Of a stretch of DNA of 64,000 nucleotides, positions 32,701-44,833 are shown one piece after another. The translations under genes and the position numbers were made by a program. Numbering within the stretch: position 1 is the first letter of the stretch; each line of letters starts with the position of its first letter. The notes below the pieces were generated by a model. That model had not been told where the DNA came from. It searched no databases and saw only the letters and a list, made by a program, of their open reading frames with translations. The DNA comes from Vicia villosa. Lineage: Eukaryota; Streptophyta; Magnoliopsida; Fabales; Fabaceae. The DNA lies in contig NC_081183.1 of assembly GCF_029867415.1 (NCBI RefSeq), forward strand, positions 146,068,798 through 146,132,797, written 5' to 3'.

Positions 32701-33563
32701 TGGTTGAGGCTGGACAGTCACTGCATATTATTGATAAAAATAATCGAATCAAATATCATATATCAAATATCAACGGAAGAATACAATATCATGAATAATT
32801 ATAAAAAGAATAAGTTACAAATCTAACCATTCACTTCAGGCGCGGCAGTTATTGTCAAACTCTTAGTTTGCTGGAAAAAATGCATCAAGAGAGCAAATAA
32901 TTAGAAATAAAATTATAGTATAATCTAAATAATTAAGCACAAATATGATAGAAGAACACTGCTTACTGCCACTAAAGTATCTAATCCTTCAATCACAGGT
33001 GGTTTAACATTTTCCTTATCCACTACAATCAGTCAAAACGAACAAATCAGTTTCATTAACAAAACACAGAAATTGAAATTAGAGATTCAAATTCAATCTT
33101 CAATATGAAAGCACACTCACATTGAATCTTTGGTAAATTCGAATTAAGTTCATATCCTGCTTGTGCAAGCGAAACCAACTGTTCATGATAAAATAAAATC
33201 GAATCGAACTCAGATTCTGGAAACAGAATTGTTAAATCTATGAATATAGATTAAAAACAATGTAGAACCTCCATTGCAGTAACAAACTCCGTGAAACCTA
33301 GAAATCCTTGGCGTTTGGTATCAGAAAGAGCCCAAAGCTGCTTGAGTTGAGAACGAGATAAGTTGGAGAGTGCGAAGAACTTCGTAGCTTCGTTTCCACT
33401 TATGCGCCCGTCACCATCTATAGTCAAATAACGAATTGAATTAGTAAGTGTATGTATGAGTGAGTGAAAACGAAAGCGTGAAACAATGGTTACCTGAATC
33501 TGCTAAATTGAACCATTCTTGATAAGTTGAAATCTCTTCTTTTGAACGATTTTCCGTTTTCAT
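29778..33563 (-). CDS. EHD: EH-domain-containing ATPase (plant EHD1/EHD2 family)
   Basis: Fifteen exons, all GT-AG: 33563-33494, 33417-33269, 33178-33121, 33022-32967, 32870-32828, 32720-32653, 32020-31907, 31765-31663, 31528-31479, 31321-31193, 31111-30860, 30753-30674, 30464-30338, 30186-30043 and 29963-29778. They splice to 1629 bases, 542 residues, close to Arabidopsis EHD1/EHD2. The N-terminal EH domain has a complete EF-hand loop at residues 22-33 (DSDGDGRISGNE) and a second, degenerate one near 55-66. The dynamin-like GTPase fold (ATPase in characterised family members) has P-loop GQYSTGKT at 201-208, DTPG at 289-292 and NKSD at 355-358. A helical, membrane-binding tail follows. The family remodels membranes in endocytosis and recycling, and plant members keep the EH domain at the N-terminus. 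It looks intact and functional. The start is the first ATG in frame with the EH domain. Confidence 0.97.
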
Positions 33564-34219
33564 CTTCGAAAACGCTCTCAAAAAAGTGATTTAGAATTCA
33601 AAAATAGCAGAGAGAGAGAGAGAGTGAGAGAGCCTTTTCTATTGTTGTTTTCTTTTGGGTATTTGGGTTTTAATTAAGGGGTTCTTTATCATGATTTTGA
33701 CACGTGGAATGGGATGTGATGAAGGGTGCTGTGTAATTTTGCTATGGAGTGGGACCCTTTGGTTAGGTGATGAAGGATTTGTAGTTGTTTTGGTTTAATT
33801 GAGTCCGTTAGATATTTTATTCGGTGGAGTTTTATGTGGATGTTTCCACAGAGAATACTTTCTTTTCCAGTTTTCTCATTTTGAATGTGTGCATTTCGGC
33901 GCCATTGGGTTGGGGGGCCATCTAGACCGTTACACAGGAAAACGTTCCCGTTGTACCGACTGTCACGCATGAATCATGCCTCGAAAATGATCAAAGATTT
34001 TTTCAAACAAATAGTATTATTTTTGAGTTGTAAAAATATATTTAAATTTGAATTTCAGATTGAAATAGTGTAATCTTCTTCAATTTAAATTTTCAAATTG
34101 TAATACAATACTAGAATAAAGAATATATATTAATATGTCTAAACAATGTCAATCAATCATACTCTTATCTTTAAATAAATTATAATTATACTCTTATTTT
34201 AAAATAAATTATATAATAT
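33564..34219 (-). promoter_or_regulatory. EHD upstream region with CT-repeat leader
   Basis: In transcript sense, a CT/TC run (GA run at 33609-33632 on the plus strand) lies about 45 bases before the ATG, typical of a plant 5' untranslated leader. Beyond it is AT-rich noncoding sequence. No TATA box is claimed. Confidence 0.5.
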
Positions 34220-34227
34220 ATCTAAAT

Positions 34228-34928
34228 TAGGGGTACTTTGGTCGGTTTAGGTTGAATTTAGCCAAAACAATAACTCAATCCGTACATAGTACATTGATTT
34301 TTGAGAGTTAAAATAACCATCCACAATATCATTGAATTGATTTGGATAAAACCACAAATTTATGGATTGGATTGTATTTGATAGTGAGTTACCCAATATT
34401 TTTTCTTTATATAATTATTAATGATATTACATTTTTCTTAATAAATAATATATCATATTAGTACTATTTTTTTAAACATCATGTCTAAATGTACAATTAA
34501 ATTTATCATAAACATATATTTGTAAAAATCAAAGTTACATTAAAGTAAAACCTAGAATTGCATAAAATACTTACAACTTACTAGAATTAACATCAAAATA
34601 ATTAAAATGTGACATCCTAAATAAGTTAAAATCATTACTTACTAAGTAAAAGATGTTCAAAAGGTTGAAATTGAAACAAGCAAAATTAAAAACGTCAAAG
34701 TCATCACTTGTCAAATTACAAAAAATAGAAGAAAAAAATACAGTCACTCAATAACCCATGTATTTTGTGGGTTCGGTCTGAGTTTACCCATAACTCAATT
34801 ATTTTGAATAGATTTTCATTTTTGAAAATCAAATTCACCAAATAACCCTACCCAATCCACTTTTTTGGATCGATTTGAGTGGGTTTTATTGGGTTTATTG
34901 AAATTTACCCAACCCATAAATACCCCTA
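34228..34928. mobile_element. Non-autonomous hAT-type element A
   Basis: Ends are TAGGGGTA (34228-34235) and its inverse TACCCCTA (34921-34928). They are flanked by the perfect 8-bp duplication ATCTAAAT (34220-34227 and 34929-34936). Subterminal zones hold repeated ACCCA/TGGGT motifs. The 701-bp interior has no transposase. Confidence 0.95.
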
Positions 34929-35001
34929 ATCTAAATAATAAATTTTTATTGAATAAAATTGTACAATTATTTTACATGTACTACATTTTAACTCATACAG
35001 T

Positions 35002-35794
35002 CAGTGTTTTAAAAACCGGACCGGACCGGCCGATCGAACCGGAAATCAGCCAGGTAACCGGTCTGATTCAATAGTTGGATCGGGTATGCCATCAAACCGG
35101 TGGAAACCGGTGAAAACCGGAAAACCGGCGGTTTAATTGCTTTTTTTTTTTAACTTTTTCTTTAACATTTTTTTTAAATTTTTTTTAAACTTTTTTTTTA
35201 ACATTTCTTTGAATTTTTTTTTAACTTTTTTTTTAATATATTTAATAGTGTATTACTTAAATGACATTCTCATATAATTTTTTTCGTTAGTGACAAATTA
35301 AAAATTTTATTGTCTATTTGTTATCTTTGCTAATAAATTTTCTTAAATAGCATAAACATATTGAATTTTATTTGATTTTCTTTTTAGGAGGATCCTATTT
35401 TGAATTAAATTTGGTACACATTGGAGTTATTTTGTTATAAACTATTCAATTAGATTACGTTGTAATTAGACTTTGTTTGCAATTAGACTTTGTAATTTTT
35501 TACTATTTTGTTATGTGTGATACCTTTGTTTAAAATTTGAATTTAAGTTATGAAATTGTGAATTTATGATATGATATTTTTAAAAAATTTAAAAGCTAGT
35601 TATATTTTTTTAGAGACTGAATCATCCGGTTCGACCGGTTTTATACCTATATAATGACAAGTCTATTCAACCGAGTTATCCGGTTTAATCCGGTTTGGTC
35701 GTGCGGTTCGACCAGTGACCCACTGGTTCGACCGATAAACCAGTGACCCAGTACCCTCACTGATTTGATGACCGGTCCGGTTTTTAAAACACTG
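35002..35794. mobile_element. Non-autonomous hAT-type element B
   Basis: Ends are CAGTGTTTTAAAAACCGGAC (35002) and its inverse ending CACTG at 35794. Both flanks carry the perfect 8-bp duplication CATACAGT (34994-35001 and 35795-35802). Subterminal zones are rich in CCGGT/ACCGG motifs and the 793-bp core is AT-rich. No transposase is present. Confidence 0.97.
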
Positions 35795-35802
35795 CATACA
35801 GT

Positions 35803-36220
35803 ACAATATTATGATACAAAAAATTTATATTTACATATTGATTTGTTTTTAATTATAATTTATTTGAAGTTTTAAAAAATTGATTAATAGATAGTGGGTC
35901 CAATTGATCAAGAGAATATTTAAAAACTTTTATGATTAGAAGTTTGCGAGTGTTTATTAATCTAAGAGTTACATGACTAGAACTAATTATTTACATTGTT
36001 ACAAAGTTGGAAAAAAAACTATTCTTAAAAAGAAAGGCTTAAAATAAAATAACATCATAATTTTCATAATTCTCATGTAAAATTGAATTAAATAGTAAAT
36101 TTTAATGTAAAAATTATATTTAAATTTAAAAATTATAAATTTTAGTTTCGAGTAGAATTAAATATGAAGTCAGAATTAATTCTACTTTATAAGAATCAAA
36201 CACCTCAAAATTTCTCTATT
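35803..36220. other. AT-rich spacer
   Basis: Nothing recognised between hAT element B and the Ty3/gypsy remnant. Confidence 0.5.
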
Positions 36221-36224
36221 AGGG

Positions 36225-36640
36225 GCCGTCTATAGGGCCCAAAGATATGGAAGCCAAATATCATCATGGAACAATGCCCAACGAAGAGCATGTGGATCCT
36301 TTCTCCCCTTCGGCTAGCCATTCTCCCACGCGAGCGATGTTCTTACCGTATAGATTGATCTAACGGTTAATCACATAGTGCGCCTCATAACATGCGTTCA
36401 GTTGCTAACTAATTCCCCTATTTAATGAAGAGAGTGTGTCATTCTCATGTATTCAAATCCTTTACCATTTAAATTTTGTTTCTCACTCTCTTACCAACTT
36501 GAGCGTTAAAGTGTTAACCTTGCAGGTTAGTCTCTCTCCCCTGCATCAAAACTTACAAACCACCATAACAGACAACGAACTCTTCCTCTTCAATTATTGT
36601 TCAATTTTCGGGCAGAGCATTGGCGTCGTGTGATAATCCG
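36225..36640 (+). mobile_element. Ty3/gypsy LTR end and primer-binding site
   Basis: An LTR-like tail with TTGAGCGTTAAAGTGTTAAC and CTTGCAGGT (about 36500-36529) precedes ATTGGCGTCGTGTGATAA near 36618. That resembles the ATTGGCGCCGTCTGTGG leader found after Tat-type gypsy LTRs. The left LTR boundary is uncertain. Confidence 0.45.
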
Positions 36641-36899
36641 CTCTTGATTCTTGCGATTTTCCACAACCCAACATTTCTTGATTTAATTGAATCACCATCG
36701 CTAGAAGTCTAGATCTTCTTCATTTGAAGCATAGATCTCCATTCCTTGATGAACTTTTTCCAACTCAAATTTGCAATACCAATTGTAGCCTCTAAAGTCG
36801 TTCGCTCTTCCATTAAACAATAATTCATTACAACTGTCAAAGCTGCCAATAATCCTCGACCTCCTCTTTAAAATACGGGTGATCAAATCTTAACAACTG

Positions 36900-38970
36900 C
36901 TACTTCCGCTCCTCCACCATCAAATTTTGTCCAACCTAGATTAGATCATGGAGCTCCTGAACTTCATTCGTTCCTCGGATCACCACAATTTTACTTAGGA
37001 AAACCTTCCTTCAGACCTTTGATAACGCCTACAATCTCTATAGGGGAGGTGTTCCCCGACTTTTAACTCATGCAAAATAATTTGTGCCTACAAAGAGCTA
37101 ATAAACTATTGAACAGTGTTAACTAGATTGTTCATCGTCATAATTCATAAGTCTAAGCGGATAAGCTAACTCTGATTAAAAAAATTCTACAAAACACCAA
37201 TCCGAAAAACAACACTATGCATGAAGTAGCTTCGCACAAAACTGACATTATTGAGCTGAGAAAGAATCCATAAAAGGTCTAAAAATCTCCAAGTCATTGA
37301 TGATATAAGTGTCACACTCCCTCCATTGATCCTGAAGGAATGAGAGGCAGTCATACTCCCCCTGAAGTTCGCCATCCGAAGAGAAGGGATAGGTATGAAG
37401 AAAATGCTCTTACCCAGCCACAGAAGAAGAACCACTTTTCTGCTCGCATCTTGGAGAGATGATCTCGAAACCGCTGGAGAAACTCTTGAAGCTTTAGAAT
37501 TCTAGTGGGACTGGAAATCCACACGAACACGTCGAGCAAGTGGATGACCGGCTATACTATTACCACGGCGACAGGGACGTGAAGTGCAAACTCTTTGAAC
37601 TAACCTTAACTGAGTTAGCCCTAGCCCTGTATAAGTCTCTTCTAGACGGGAGCATATATTATTGGTCTGACTGGTGTGAATATTTCACTGCTCATTTCAT
37701 TGCAAAGAACCAACCACCATGGTCGTGCGCAGTAGGAGAAGCAAACCATGTGGAGATGCATTGACTGTTTCACCAAGGTGTTAGTAGTTATAGAAGGCTT
37801 AAATGAAAGTCTTAAGTGTTGGATCTTCGATAAAGGTCTCATACTGGATTATACATTCTGTGAAAAGTTAGGGCGTAAAGAGGCCTATAGCCTGAAGTTC
37901 AGGAAATAATGGATATATCCAGGCATCAGACAAGGATTCTAGGCGGTCCAAAGATGAAACTGAATGCCAGCCCCGATAAAAATTTGACTCATATACTATG
38001 TTGAAAACTTTACAATAGGGGATCTTTAAGGAGTGTGCTAACATGGTGTCCGAGAAGTTTTGGTTAAGGAACTCGTATCCGTTCAAGGAGTTTGCTCACA
38101 CTGAAAAGTACAAATATTGTAGTTTCCACAAGAGTCAATACCATAACACCAATGATTGCATTCAGCTAAAGGATGTGAGGCTAATAAAAAAGGGGCAGTT
38201 GTCTGAGTATACAAAGGATGGCAAGAGGGGTCGAGAGGAATCTCCAAAAAAGAAATAATACCCTAAAAATAAAGTGGAAGTTGTGGTCGGGGGCAAAGGC
38301 AAATAGTTTAACAATAGAGAAGACAAAGCGTTCTAGAGAAAACGCCAGTATATCACTTCTATAATAGGAGCCATCCCTGTGGAAAATAACCTTTCTAAGA
38401 ATATGATGGAGAGGAAGATTGTTGAGGTGATGGTTGTTCACAAGAATAAAGGAAACACTTCATATGTGAGCACATAACTCAAGGATTCTTGGATAGCAAA
38501 AAAATCAGAGTAATTCAGAATGAAAATTTCCCCTAGTGATAATAGCCACTATAGACAATTTCACTGTCTCCATGATACTGATCGACAATGGAATCTCTTG
38601 AGATATAATATGCTCAGATCTTTTTAAGAAAATGGGCTTGAAAAGGAAAAGTTATGACCCTATGAAGGGTTTTATCTTCAGGATTTTAATGAAATTGTAA
38701 CTCGTTTGTGGGGTTAGATCGAGCTTATGGTGACTCTAGTTGAGGGAAGAGATACTAAGACCGTTGACTCCCAATTTCTGGTCATTCCTTGCAAAGGTGT
38801 CTACAATTGCATCCTAGGTCGGGTCTTTATGGAAACACTATATGTGATGGCTTCCATAGTCCACCTCGAGCTAAAGTACCACAATGTGCATGACGAGCCG
38901 GTAATAATCAACATAGATCTCTATATAACAAAGACAATCTACAAGGATTTATAGAAGGACTAGAAGGAAG
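36900..38970 (+). pseudogene. Ty3/gypsy (Tat-like) gag-protease remnant
   Basis: 37540-37710 carries a gag segment in which LALYKSLLDGSIYYWSDW and FTAHF are recognisable. 38085-38190 reads a zinc-knuckle-like CSFHKSQYHNTNDCIQLKD. 38520-38630 resembles a retroviral-type aspartic protease, with SMILIDNGIS where the family has an active-site D-T-G. 38720-38954 reads the following conserved block (DSQFLVIPCKGVYNCILGR, then LELKYHNVH). Stops and frameshifts separate the blocks. No polymerase follows. Confidence 0.7.
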
Positions 38971-38999
38971 GGATTACTTAAGCCGTGAAGATCAATGTG

Positions 39000-40800
39000 G
39001 CCTCCTTAATTGGACAATAAAAGGACATGGCAATCCAGACTCCTACAAGCAGAGCAAGTCACCTTAGCCGAACAAGCAAAAGTGATTGATCCGGGTAAAA
39101 TCAATAGCAACGACCATGAATCCAAGAGCCAACAAGTTATGGTTAATCAACTTAGTTATATTAAATTCACGTTCTTCTCTGATTATAAAAATGAAACAAT
39201 CATAGTGTCTTATAACCATTTAATTAAAGGAATTAATCTTTTTCTAAATTATATTTTTCCTTTATAAAAGGTAACAATGAGTTTAGGGTACGACCATAAA
39301 GATCAAAACCCTGCCACAACGACTCAGGGGTGTTGTCACAAATGCCACAGGAGTATGACTAGAGCCATTAAAAGCCTCACAATACCAACACACACAAAAA
39401 AGAAATGCAAGCCTAAAACATGGAAAATAATTGACATGCCCTGTCTTGGTAGTTAGCCACTATAGAGACCACGGTGGGTCGACCAATACAATAACCTCGA
39501 ACTAGGTTTTCACCTGCAGGCATGAGAAGGGGTACCAAGTCACACATTCCTATTTTCAATGACTTGATTGAGACGAACCCGATCTCAAGAAATTAACACA
39601 ACGGAATAAAAATATTCCACTAGCCTTAGAGCACTATATCAAAAGCATCCTTAGCAATGGAAAAACCTTCTTGTAAATACTCGGCCAACTCTTTAGAAAA
39701 ATCAAAGTTCTCTTCATGCATTGCTCGGGATGTCCTCAACTTTCCTCTAAAGCTTCTGAGATTCCTTTAGAAACATTTATAGTTTCTATATTTTTTTTCC
39801 AAGAAGGACGTGAGGATTGGCTCTCTTCTGCTAGACAAGACTCTACTTATGATAATGCCTCACTCTTCTCGGTTACTTTCTGCGCAAGCAACTTCACCTT
39901 TTCAACTAGAGTGTCAGAATACTCAAAAGGATCTAGAGCAGCCTCCATAGCCAAGAATGAATTATAATCATCCTAGGATTCCTCTAGATATTGGTTCCAC
40001 TCAGCTATAAAGTGGTGAATTCACTCTTTGAGCTTCTCCCATTCTTGACAAAGACGAATAGGTAAGAAAACTTCTCCCTGATTAGTAGAGCTGAATGCTA
40101 AAATAGATAACTTTTGACAACTATGATAAACCAGTTAGACCATCTCCTTTTGTTGAACTTCCTCAAAGAGATCCGCGAAATAATCATAATCTTCATTGGA
40201 ATTAGAACATCAAACTCCTTATCCTTCCTCAGACTTGGACACGCTAGCAACACGGGATCGACTTCATTTGAGTAGAAGTTTATCCTCTCACAGACCTAGG
40301 TCGAAGACACTTATGTGGAGGACTCTCAACCCGAACATCATCTAACTCAGGAATGAGGCCAGTCTTTCCTTTTCTCCTTGACAAAAAGACAATGAAACAC
40401 CACCAACCCGACCTAATCTAGGGAATTTGAGATATATTCTCAAGCTAGAGAATGAGTAGTCTGAACCCGTAACTATACCAGAAGGCATATCAATAGGTGT
40501 ACTAGAGGAAGAAACTCCCCAAGCGAGGGCATACTCAGAATAGCCACTATAGCGAAAGCGATGCGAATCTTATTCCTGAGTCGTCGCATGTCATCTTCGT
40601 TGCTCATCAAATCTACACAACAAATAAATTAGGCGTTAAGGAAGATTCAAAGGGATAAGATAGAAAATATGACCTTTGAGGCCATTTGACGAATACTTTC
40701 ATCCTTTCCTTCATTGATTTGGAATCCACCGCCCAACGGGTCTGGATACACCTTTTTAAACAGTTTCTAGACACCACATTAGAGGGGAATGGAGTTAAGA
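39000..40800. other. Retroelement-derived DNA, unassigned
   Basis: No conserved domain is recognised. Frames on both strands are broken. Between two gypsy remnants and beside a Maximus-like LTR it is most simply decayed retrotransposon, possibly internal coiled-coil coding sequence on the minus strand, but that is inference. Confidence 0.35.
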
Positions 40801-40804
40801 AAAA

Positions 40805-41870
40805 CATAATAAGAGGTTGAATTGTGTTAACTTTTTATTCTTTTTCTGTTGTAAATCTCTTATCAGATTTTGATTACAAGGATAAAATATGATTCAGAGT
40901 CTAATGATTAGCAGTTGAATAAAGTTTATTAGAGATAAAAGAGAGAGAGCAAAAAAAAACACAAGCAATTATCTTGGTTCCTCCTACCAATCAGGAGTAT
41001 CTCAACCCCCTTGCACTTCTAAGGGATTTCCATTATAACCAAATCCGATTACAAATTACTCAAGCACAGAAGCAAGAGACTTCCAATTGCCCAAACACAA
41101 AAGCAAGGGACTTCAATGCTCAAGCACACAAACAAGATACTTCAATGCTCAAGCATACAAGCAAGAGACTTCCAAATGCTCAAGCGCACAAGAAAGAGAC
41201 TTTTTACTTAACAATAACAATTAAGAGAAAGTGATAAAGTACATTTGATATACAACCAGAGGTGTAGACAAAATACAACATAATCAGACTCTAAAACTTA
41301 GGGATTTCTAGAATATACAAAAGTTAAGAAATCATAAGTTAAACTTGTGCTCTTAGTGTTGATAGAGTAACATCTCTTTGTTTATTAAGGTGCATTGTTG
41401 TGGTTTTCTCCAAGTCTTCAACTATATTTATAGAGAATCAACAAAGAGACGTTGGAGAGAACTTCTTGCACAAGTGAGTCTTTGAGAGAAGTAATATCAT
41501 ATCTATTGCAAAGCTTCCTGATATTGTTAATATTGTTGCAATGCCTTATGAAACTCATTTGCTACAAAAGGAGTTATCATTTGAAATTCTCCAGATTTCT
41601 GCAAATTTCTACCGAGTCTTCACGTGATAGCGACTTTTTAGAATTTCCTTGATTCTTGAGCTTTGTCTTCAGGTTCTGATCCTTTAGAGTCTATGTCTTA
41701 GCTTCTGATCCTTCAGACTCTGAGTCTTTAGAGGTTGACTTGTGCAGAGTCTGAGATCTTCAAGTTTTGATCTTCTGATGATGACCTTCTCTAGACTTTA
41801 ATCTTCAGAGGCTGGCTCTTTAGAGTATGATCTTTAGAATCTGCATCTTTAAACTCCTATTTGAATGTTC
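40805..41870 (-). mobile_element. Maximus/SIRE-like LTR, minus strand
   Basis: In minus sense, TCTCTATAAATATAGTTGAA supplies a TATA box (plus 41424-41443), preceded by text rich in CAGAAGATCA/CTGAAGA motifs (41650-41850). Downstream lies a five-copy ~30-bp tandem repeat (ATGCTCAAGCACACAAGCAA-like on the plus strand, 41058-41200). The tail is CAATTCAACCTCTTATTATG. No internal region is attached, so it is a solo LTR or fragment inserted in older gypsy DNA. Confidence 0.55.
41058..41200 (+). repeat. Five-copy ~30-bp tandem repeat in LTR
   Basis: Imperfect copies of a unit with CAAGCACACAAGCAAGAGAC and TTCCAATGCT-like text follow each other here. The open frame over them (40974-41234) encodes a repetitive peptide and is not a gene. 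Confidence 0.8.
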
Positions 41871-41879
41871 ACTGCAGCA

Positions 41880-43620
41880 CAAGAATGTGTTTAAAACACA
41901 TTTGTCTATCAAGAACAAGGTCTCTAATTTGATTGTGGATAGTGGAAACACGGAGAATCTAGTGTCACAGAAATTGGTAGATTATTTGAAGTTTTCCACA
42001 AAATCCCACGAGAAGTCATGCACCCTCGGTTGGGTGAGTAAGGGCTCACAAATTCGAGTAGCACTAGCTTGTTAAGTTCCTATCTACATCGAAAAGCATT
42101 ACATATACGAGGTACTTTGTGATGTTCTTTATTTGTGTTAGGTTTTGGTTTGTTGGCTGGATTTGGTAAAATAATAATTTCAACAAGATGTCGTGACATG
42201 TTGCTACAACATTGAAGTCTGTGTTATTTCTATTTCTAGAAGATTTGTTTCTATTGTTCTTGAATATTTGTTTTGTCATTTGTGGATCAATTAACGCATT
42301 GAATATTGGATTCTCTGAAAATTTGTTTCATAGTTGAAGAGATAACAAAATATCTGATTTACTTGATTGGATGTCAAAACTTTTTGCCTTGTATTTGAAG
42401 ATTTGATAAGTTATGATTGGATTTTGTAGAAGGTTGTATCCAGGTTTAATTAACCAAGCTCAAGCGCTGCACTGACATATAAAAGGAGGAGTCTAAACCT
42501 AAGAAGATTGCGAAGCTGAGAATAAGGATTAGTATCTTTAAGGGTTTTGTAAGTTCTTTGTATTTGTGTATGCCACTCATGTATCATGTTGATATAGAGT
42601 TTGACTGATTGTTCATTTTTCATTGTCAATCACTTATGAGCTCTTAAGAAAAGAGGTACTATGTTTAATTGTACTGTGTTTAGTCACTGAGGTGATTCTA
42701 GAAGTGATAGGGGGTTCTCATATCTAGGAGGTTCCTACGTAGAAATTGCATAAGGTAGTGATTAGGCGATAAGTTGTAAACTAGGGTTGTTTAGATTTGA
42801 AATAATAATATCATAGTGGTTTTCCTTCCTTGGATGCCCTAGAGTAGGTGAGTTGCACCGAACTGGGTTAACAATTGATTGTGTCTTTTACCTTCTGCAA
42901 TTTACTCCTGCATAATACATAACTGTTGTAAATTGTTGTGTGAGCAGATGATGTATTAACATCTCTCTTGACATTGTGTTTTGGTGTTGGGACATCAATC
43001 TTGACATCTATTTTAAAGTACCTGAATTTTAATGTGGATGTTTGTCATATTTTACTTGGTAAACTTTGGCAATTTGATAATGATATCACTTATCGAAGAT
43101 GGGATAACGTGACGATGTTTACATGGGGCACACATAAAATTACCATGGCTGCTATTTTGCACTTTGATAAGAATCCAGGAGGAAAGAAGTCTAGTTTCTT
43201 GATGATGACGTAGAGTGAAAAAGAGCTTGATGAGGCTGTTAATGAAACTGAATTTTTCTGCCAAGTCGTGAGTAAAGGGCCGATGAGTATTGTAAAGGAG
43301 AAAACAACAATTTCAGAAGAATTGAGAGCATATGAGCTACCAAATGATTTGCATCCTATATAAAATAAACGCGTGGAAGTTAAAGTTTTTAATTTGGGAG
43401 AAAATGTGATGGTGTTTCTGCATAAGGAGAGGTTTTCAGTTTGTACTTACAGCAAGCTGCAACCATATGAGGCTCTTTATCAAGAAGAGAACTCAGGGTT
43501 GAACTCTGCAGAGGTTGAAGAGACTGGTGTAGGAAGGTTTTTTAAGTCATCCGAGTTTGTTTCAGACTCAAAAACTGTATTTCAATATTTTTTGCAATTT
43601 TCTATTTTTGCATTAAAAGT
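41880..43620 (+). pseudogene. Chromovirus-like gypsy deletion derivative
   Basis: 41920-42120 reads a protease-like block (NLIVDSGNTENLVSQKLVDY, then VLCDVL). About 850 bases of unrelated DNA intervene. The same protein then continues at about 43030-43150 as VDVCHILLGKLWQFDNDITY. The frame next jumps to 43370-43530, which resembles the end of integrase (LGENVMVFLHKERFSVCTYS, then EENSGLNSAEVEETG). The whole polymerase, RNase H and most of integrase are missing. It is a dead, internally deleted copy. Confidence 0.65.
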
Positions 43621-44833
43621 CCATTAAAGTTTCTTTGTTTTGTGTATTTAAACACTTATGGCGTGACCATTAGAATTATTTTTTATTATAATAAAATTTA
43701 AAGTTTTATACTTTATAGTGGATTCCAGTTTTATTTGACAAGTTTGTCGCTAGCAGACTTGTATTTGTTCTAGATTTAGTGCTTGATATTCCTTTTGAGT
43801 TTTCGATATTGTCAATTCTCAAGAATGAAACTCCAGTTATTTCAATGACAACTATTTTGAAACGTCCCTACGAAATTATTCTCACACAATCAAATCGATT
43901 TAAATGTTTGATGTCTTCGCGGGTATTCAGTTTTTTTTTTTTTTTGCATAATATTGTGCCCCATCCAAATAAGGTGAACCTGTGTAGTCAAGATTGAGTG
44001 TTGGGCCTTAAGATCTTATGTGCTAAAGTTGTCTTTTAGTATTACTTTTACGATTTGAGAAAAAACTTTTTTCATGCACTTTGGGGTTAAGATTTAATGT
44101 TGGGTCTTAAGATCTTCCGATCTTACATGTTAATGTTTCCTTTTATATGACTATTATGATATGATAATACATAATATCTTAGATGGTTAGATTTGTTTGT
44201 TAGATTTATGTATTTTGAACTACTTATTTTGTCTAAAGTCTTTTGTTGTTAAATTGTGGTGAGGTAATGGTAATGAATTATTAATTAAACTGATTGAATT
44301 TTGTGATTTATAGGTTATTTTGTCTGTGTATTATAATTTTCATGTTTTTGTGTGTATATAAGTTATTTTGCCCTTCAGTAAGATCTCAAGTGTCGTACTA
44401 CGATTCTAGTTTTACGATTTTTAACAGACCGTCCGACCCTACTTAAGATCTCGTGCTTGAATACCTTCCCAACAACCACCAAAACATGAAAATCTCATGC
44501 CTTTGACTCTGAGGAATCTGGATAAGAAATAACTATTCTAAGATCATTTTACATTTTTTTTCTGATTTTTAATGAGTAGCTAGAAAGTTTACATATTTTC
44601 TTACCTTTAATAAATAAGGAAGTACCAAAACAAACATGCATTTGCAAAAAATGAAACTAAGCCATGAATTCTACTCATTCATGCATCCATTTTAACACAA
44701 TGTTAAAAAGAAAAAATCAAAACATACATACATACATGTGAGACTTAATTCATGCTCTTACAAGATTATAAATTTATTCATAACACTCCAAATTCAAGTC
44801 TCTTGTGAGCCAGAGTAAACAGCTTATCCGTGT
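43621..44833. other. Intergenic, 3' side of the RIN4-like gene
   Basis: AT-rich, no gene recognised. The right part probably includes the 3' untranslated region of the minus-strand RIN4-like gene. Confidence 0.45.

Noticed and set aside
39716..39967. 83-codon plus-strand frame in the gypsy-like region
   Set aside because: No domain recognised and surrounding frames are broken; treated as part of decayed retroelement DNA.
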